DNA of 10,857 nucleotides from Desulfovibrio sp. UBA4079 (GTDB taxonomy: Bacteria; Desulfobacterota; Desulfovibrionia; Desulfovibrionales; Desulfovibrionaceae). This document shows positions 9,503-10,857 of this stretch, one piece after another. Made by a program: the position numbers and the translations under genes. Under the pieces are notes generated by a model. The model did not search any database. It had not been told where the DNA came from and saw only the letters and a program-made list of their open reading frames with translations. Where the stretch lies: positions 1 to 10,857 of the forward strand of contig DFYP01000099.1 in NCBI GenBank assembly GCA_002382645.1, read 5' to 3'. Position 1 is the first letter of the stretch; every line of letters begins with the position of its first letter.

Positions 9503-10267
9503 TCACTTCCAGCGGGCCATGAATCCGGCCGCGTCCCCGCCCTCGTCCAGGTGCTTGATGAGGCTCGAGCCGAACACGGCCGCGTCCACCTGGCCGCGCA
9601 GCTCGGCCAGCTGCTCCGGGGACTTGATGCCGAAGCCCAGGGCCAGGGGGATGCCGAAGACCTCCTTGGCCAGGGCCAGGCCCTGGCGCACCTCGGGCGG
9701 CAGGCTGGCGCGCTCGCCCGTGGTCCCCAGGACCGAGACGAAGTAGGCGAAGCCCCGGGCGTTCTTGGCATAGAGCCCCATGCGCTCCCGGCTGGTGTTC
9801 AGGCCCACCAGGGGGATCAGGTCCAGGCCCTGGGCCTCCAGGGCCGCGCGCACGGACCCGGCCTCCTCAAAAGGCAGGTCCGCCAGGATCAGGCCGTTGA
9901 CCCCGGCCCCGGCGGCGTCCTTGGCGAAGCGCTCCACGCCGTACTGGAGCACGGGGTTGAGGTAGCCCATGAGCACGATGCCGGCCCGGATGCCCGCGCG
10001 GTGCTTGGCCAGCTCGGTCAGGATCCAGGACAGGTTCACGCCCAGGTCCAGGGCCTTGAGCGAGGCGGCCTCCACCACGGGCCCGTCGGCCACGGGGTCG
10101 GAAAAGGGCATGCCGATCTCGATGATGTCGGCCCCGCCCGCGTCCAGCCCGGCGATCTCCTTCCAGAAGCGCTCCTTGTCCGGGTAGCCCGCGGGCAGGA
10201 AGGGGATGAGGCCCAGGCGTCCGGCGGCGTGGGCCGCCGTGATCTTCTCGGTGAGCAGCGAATTCAT
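9503..10267 (-). CDS. trpA: Tryptophan synthase alpha subunit
   Basis: Cleaves indole-3-glycerol phosphate to indole and glyceraldehyde-3-phosphate, passing indole through the tunnel to TrpB in the alpha2beta2 complex; last enzyme of tryptophan synthesis. The 254-residue protein has the catalytic acids Glu50 (ADIIEIGMPFSDP) and Asp61 (VADGP), the phosphate-binding GFG at 211-213 and GSS at 233-235. The mobile loop reads SVLGTTGERASLP (178-190): Gly181, Thr183 and Gly184 are kept, but the Arg179-Ser180 pair of the enterobacterial enzyme is replaced by Val-Leu, more like the short archaeal-type loop. The protein is about 14 residues shorter than the E. coli enzyme. The ATG at 10267 has GGAG 7 bases upstream. 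It lies 26 bases after trpB in the same direction, as the end of a trp operon; no obvious terminator follows before the MarR promoter. Confidence 0.97.
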   Translation of the reverse strand: MNSLLTEKITAAHAAGRLGLIPFLPAGYPDKERFWKEIAGLDAGGADIIEIGMPFSDPVADGPVVEAASLKALDLGVNLSWILTELAKHRAGIRAGIVLMGYLNPVLQYGVERFAKDAAGAGVNGLILADLPFEEAGSVRAALEAQGLDLIPLVGLNTSRERMGLYAKNARGFAYFVSVLGTTGERASLPPEVRQGLALAKEVFGIPLALGFGIKSPEQLAELRGQVDAAVFGSSLIKHLDEGGDAAGFMARWK

Positions 10268-10293
10268 GATCTCTCTCCGTTGGCTATCCGGTT

Positions 10294-10857
10294 TCAGCCC
10301 TGGCTCTCGGCCACGATGCCCAGGTCCTTGTCCCCGCGGCCCGAGAGGCAGACGATGACGCTCTGGCCCTTGAGCCCGGCGGCGTTCTCCAGGACCCAGG
10401 CCAGGGCGTGGCAGGACTCCAGGGCCGGAATCACGCCCTCGCCCCGGGTCAGGGCCTGGAACGCGGCCAGGGCCTGGTGGTCGTTGGCCAGGCGGTATTC
10501 GGCTCGGCCCGCGGCCTGGAGCGCCGCGTGCTCCGGCCCCACCCCGGGGTAGTCCAGGCCCGGGGCGATGGAGTGCGAGGGCAGGATCTGGCCCTCGCCG
10601 GTCTGGAGGAGCTGGGTGCGCATGCCGTGGAGCACACCCGGCCGGCCCAGGTTCAGGGGCGCGGAGTTGAAGCAGCCCGGCTCGCCCGAGCCCGCGGCCT
10701 CCACGCCGATGAGCCGCACCTCCTTGTCCGGGATGAACTCGTGGAACATGCCGATGGCGTTGGACCCGCCACCCACGCAGGCCACCACGGCGTGCGGCAG
10801 GCGGCCGTTCTTCTCCAGGAACTGGGCCCGGGCCTCGCGGCTGATGACCGTCTGGAA
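10294..10857 (-). CDS. trpB: Tryptophan synthase beta subunit, C-terminal 187 residues (start outside window)
   Basis: Condenses indole with serine to make tryptophan using pyridoxal phosphate. Only the C-terminal part is in the window; the frame is open to the right edge with FQTVISREARAQF as the first visible residues. The PLP phosphate-binding loop GGGSNAIGMF is at about 10775-10746, followed by HSIAPGLDYPGVGPEHA, the EGVIPALESCHAL segment containing the conserved cofactor-pocket glutamate, and CLSGRGDKDL near the C-terminus. All are canonical for the TrpB1 type that works with TrpA. The catalytic lysine lies in the missing N-terminal half. trpA follows 26 bases downstream. Confidence 0.97.
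   Translation of the reverse strand, partial: FQTVISREARAQFLEKNGRLPHAVVACVGGGSNAIGMFHEFIPDKEVRLIGVEAAGSGEPGCFNSAPLNLGRPGVLHGMRTQLLQTGEGQILPSHSIAPGLDYPGVGPEHAALQAAGRAEYRLANDHQALAAFQALTRGEGVIPALESCHALAWVLENAAGLKGQSVIVCLSGRGDKDLGIVAESQG

Overview
The window is very G+C-rich, densely coded DNA with short, more A+T-rich gaps between genes. The gene style points to a sulfate-reducer-like member of the Desulfovibrionaceae (Desulfobacterota): large PAS/GAF hybrid sensor kinases, a Mut7-C RNase-type protein, a short CgeB-like glycosyltransferase and a compact trp gene order. This assignment is inferred from style, not from a search. No rRNA, tRNA, CRISPR array or insertion sequence is visible, and no gap over 300 bases lacks a gene.

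Left part (1-5180, all on the minus strand). A TPR protein gene (4266-5180) has its own sigma70-like promoter and ends in a candidate terminator. Next comes a probable two-gene operon: an EhuB-like periplasmic solute-binding lipoprotein (3282-4127) and, 5 bases after its stop, a membrane hybrid histidine kinase (start 3276, running off the left edge inside its receiver domain). No permease or ATPase gene lies between or beside them in the window, so the binding protein may present a ligand to the kinase rather than feed a transporter.

Middle (5265-8892). A Mut7-C protein with a ubiquitin-like N-terminus (minus) is divergent from a CgeB-like glycosyltransferase (plus), which is followed by phosphoglucomutase pgm (plus). 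The last two fit together as glucose-1-phosphate supply and glycosylation. A 12-bp-stem bidirectional terminator closes pgm and the converging MarR gene.

Right part (8923-10857, minus). This is the end of a tryptophan operon (trpB C-terminus, then trpA), followed by a MarR-family regulator. The MarR promoter, with a perfect TTGACA -35 box, overlaps a perfect 13+3+13 bp inverted repeat, the most striking regulatory signal in the window and most simply read as an autoregulatory operator.

Most genes here are ordinary. The points most worth following up are the binding protein/kinase pair without a transporter and the MarR palindrome. I see no convincing wholly new system.
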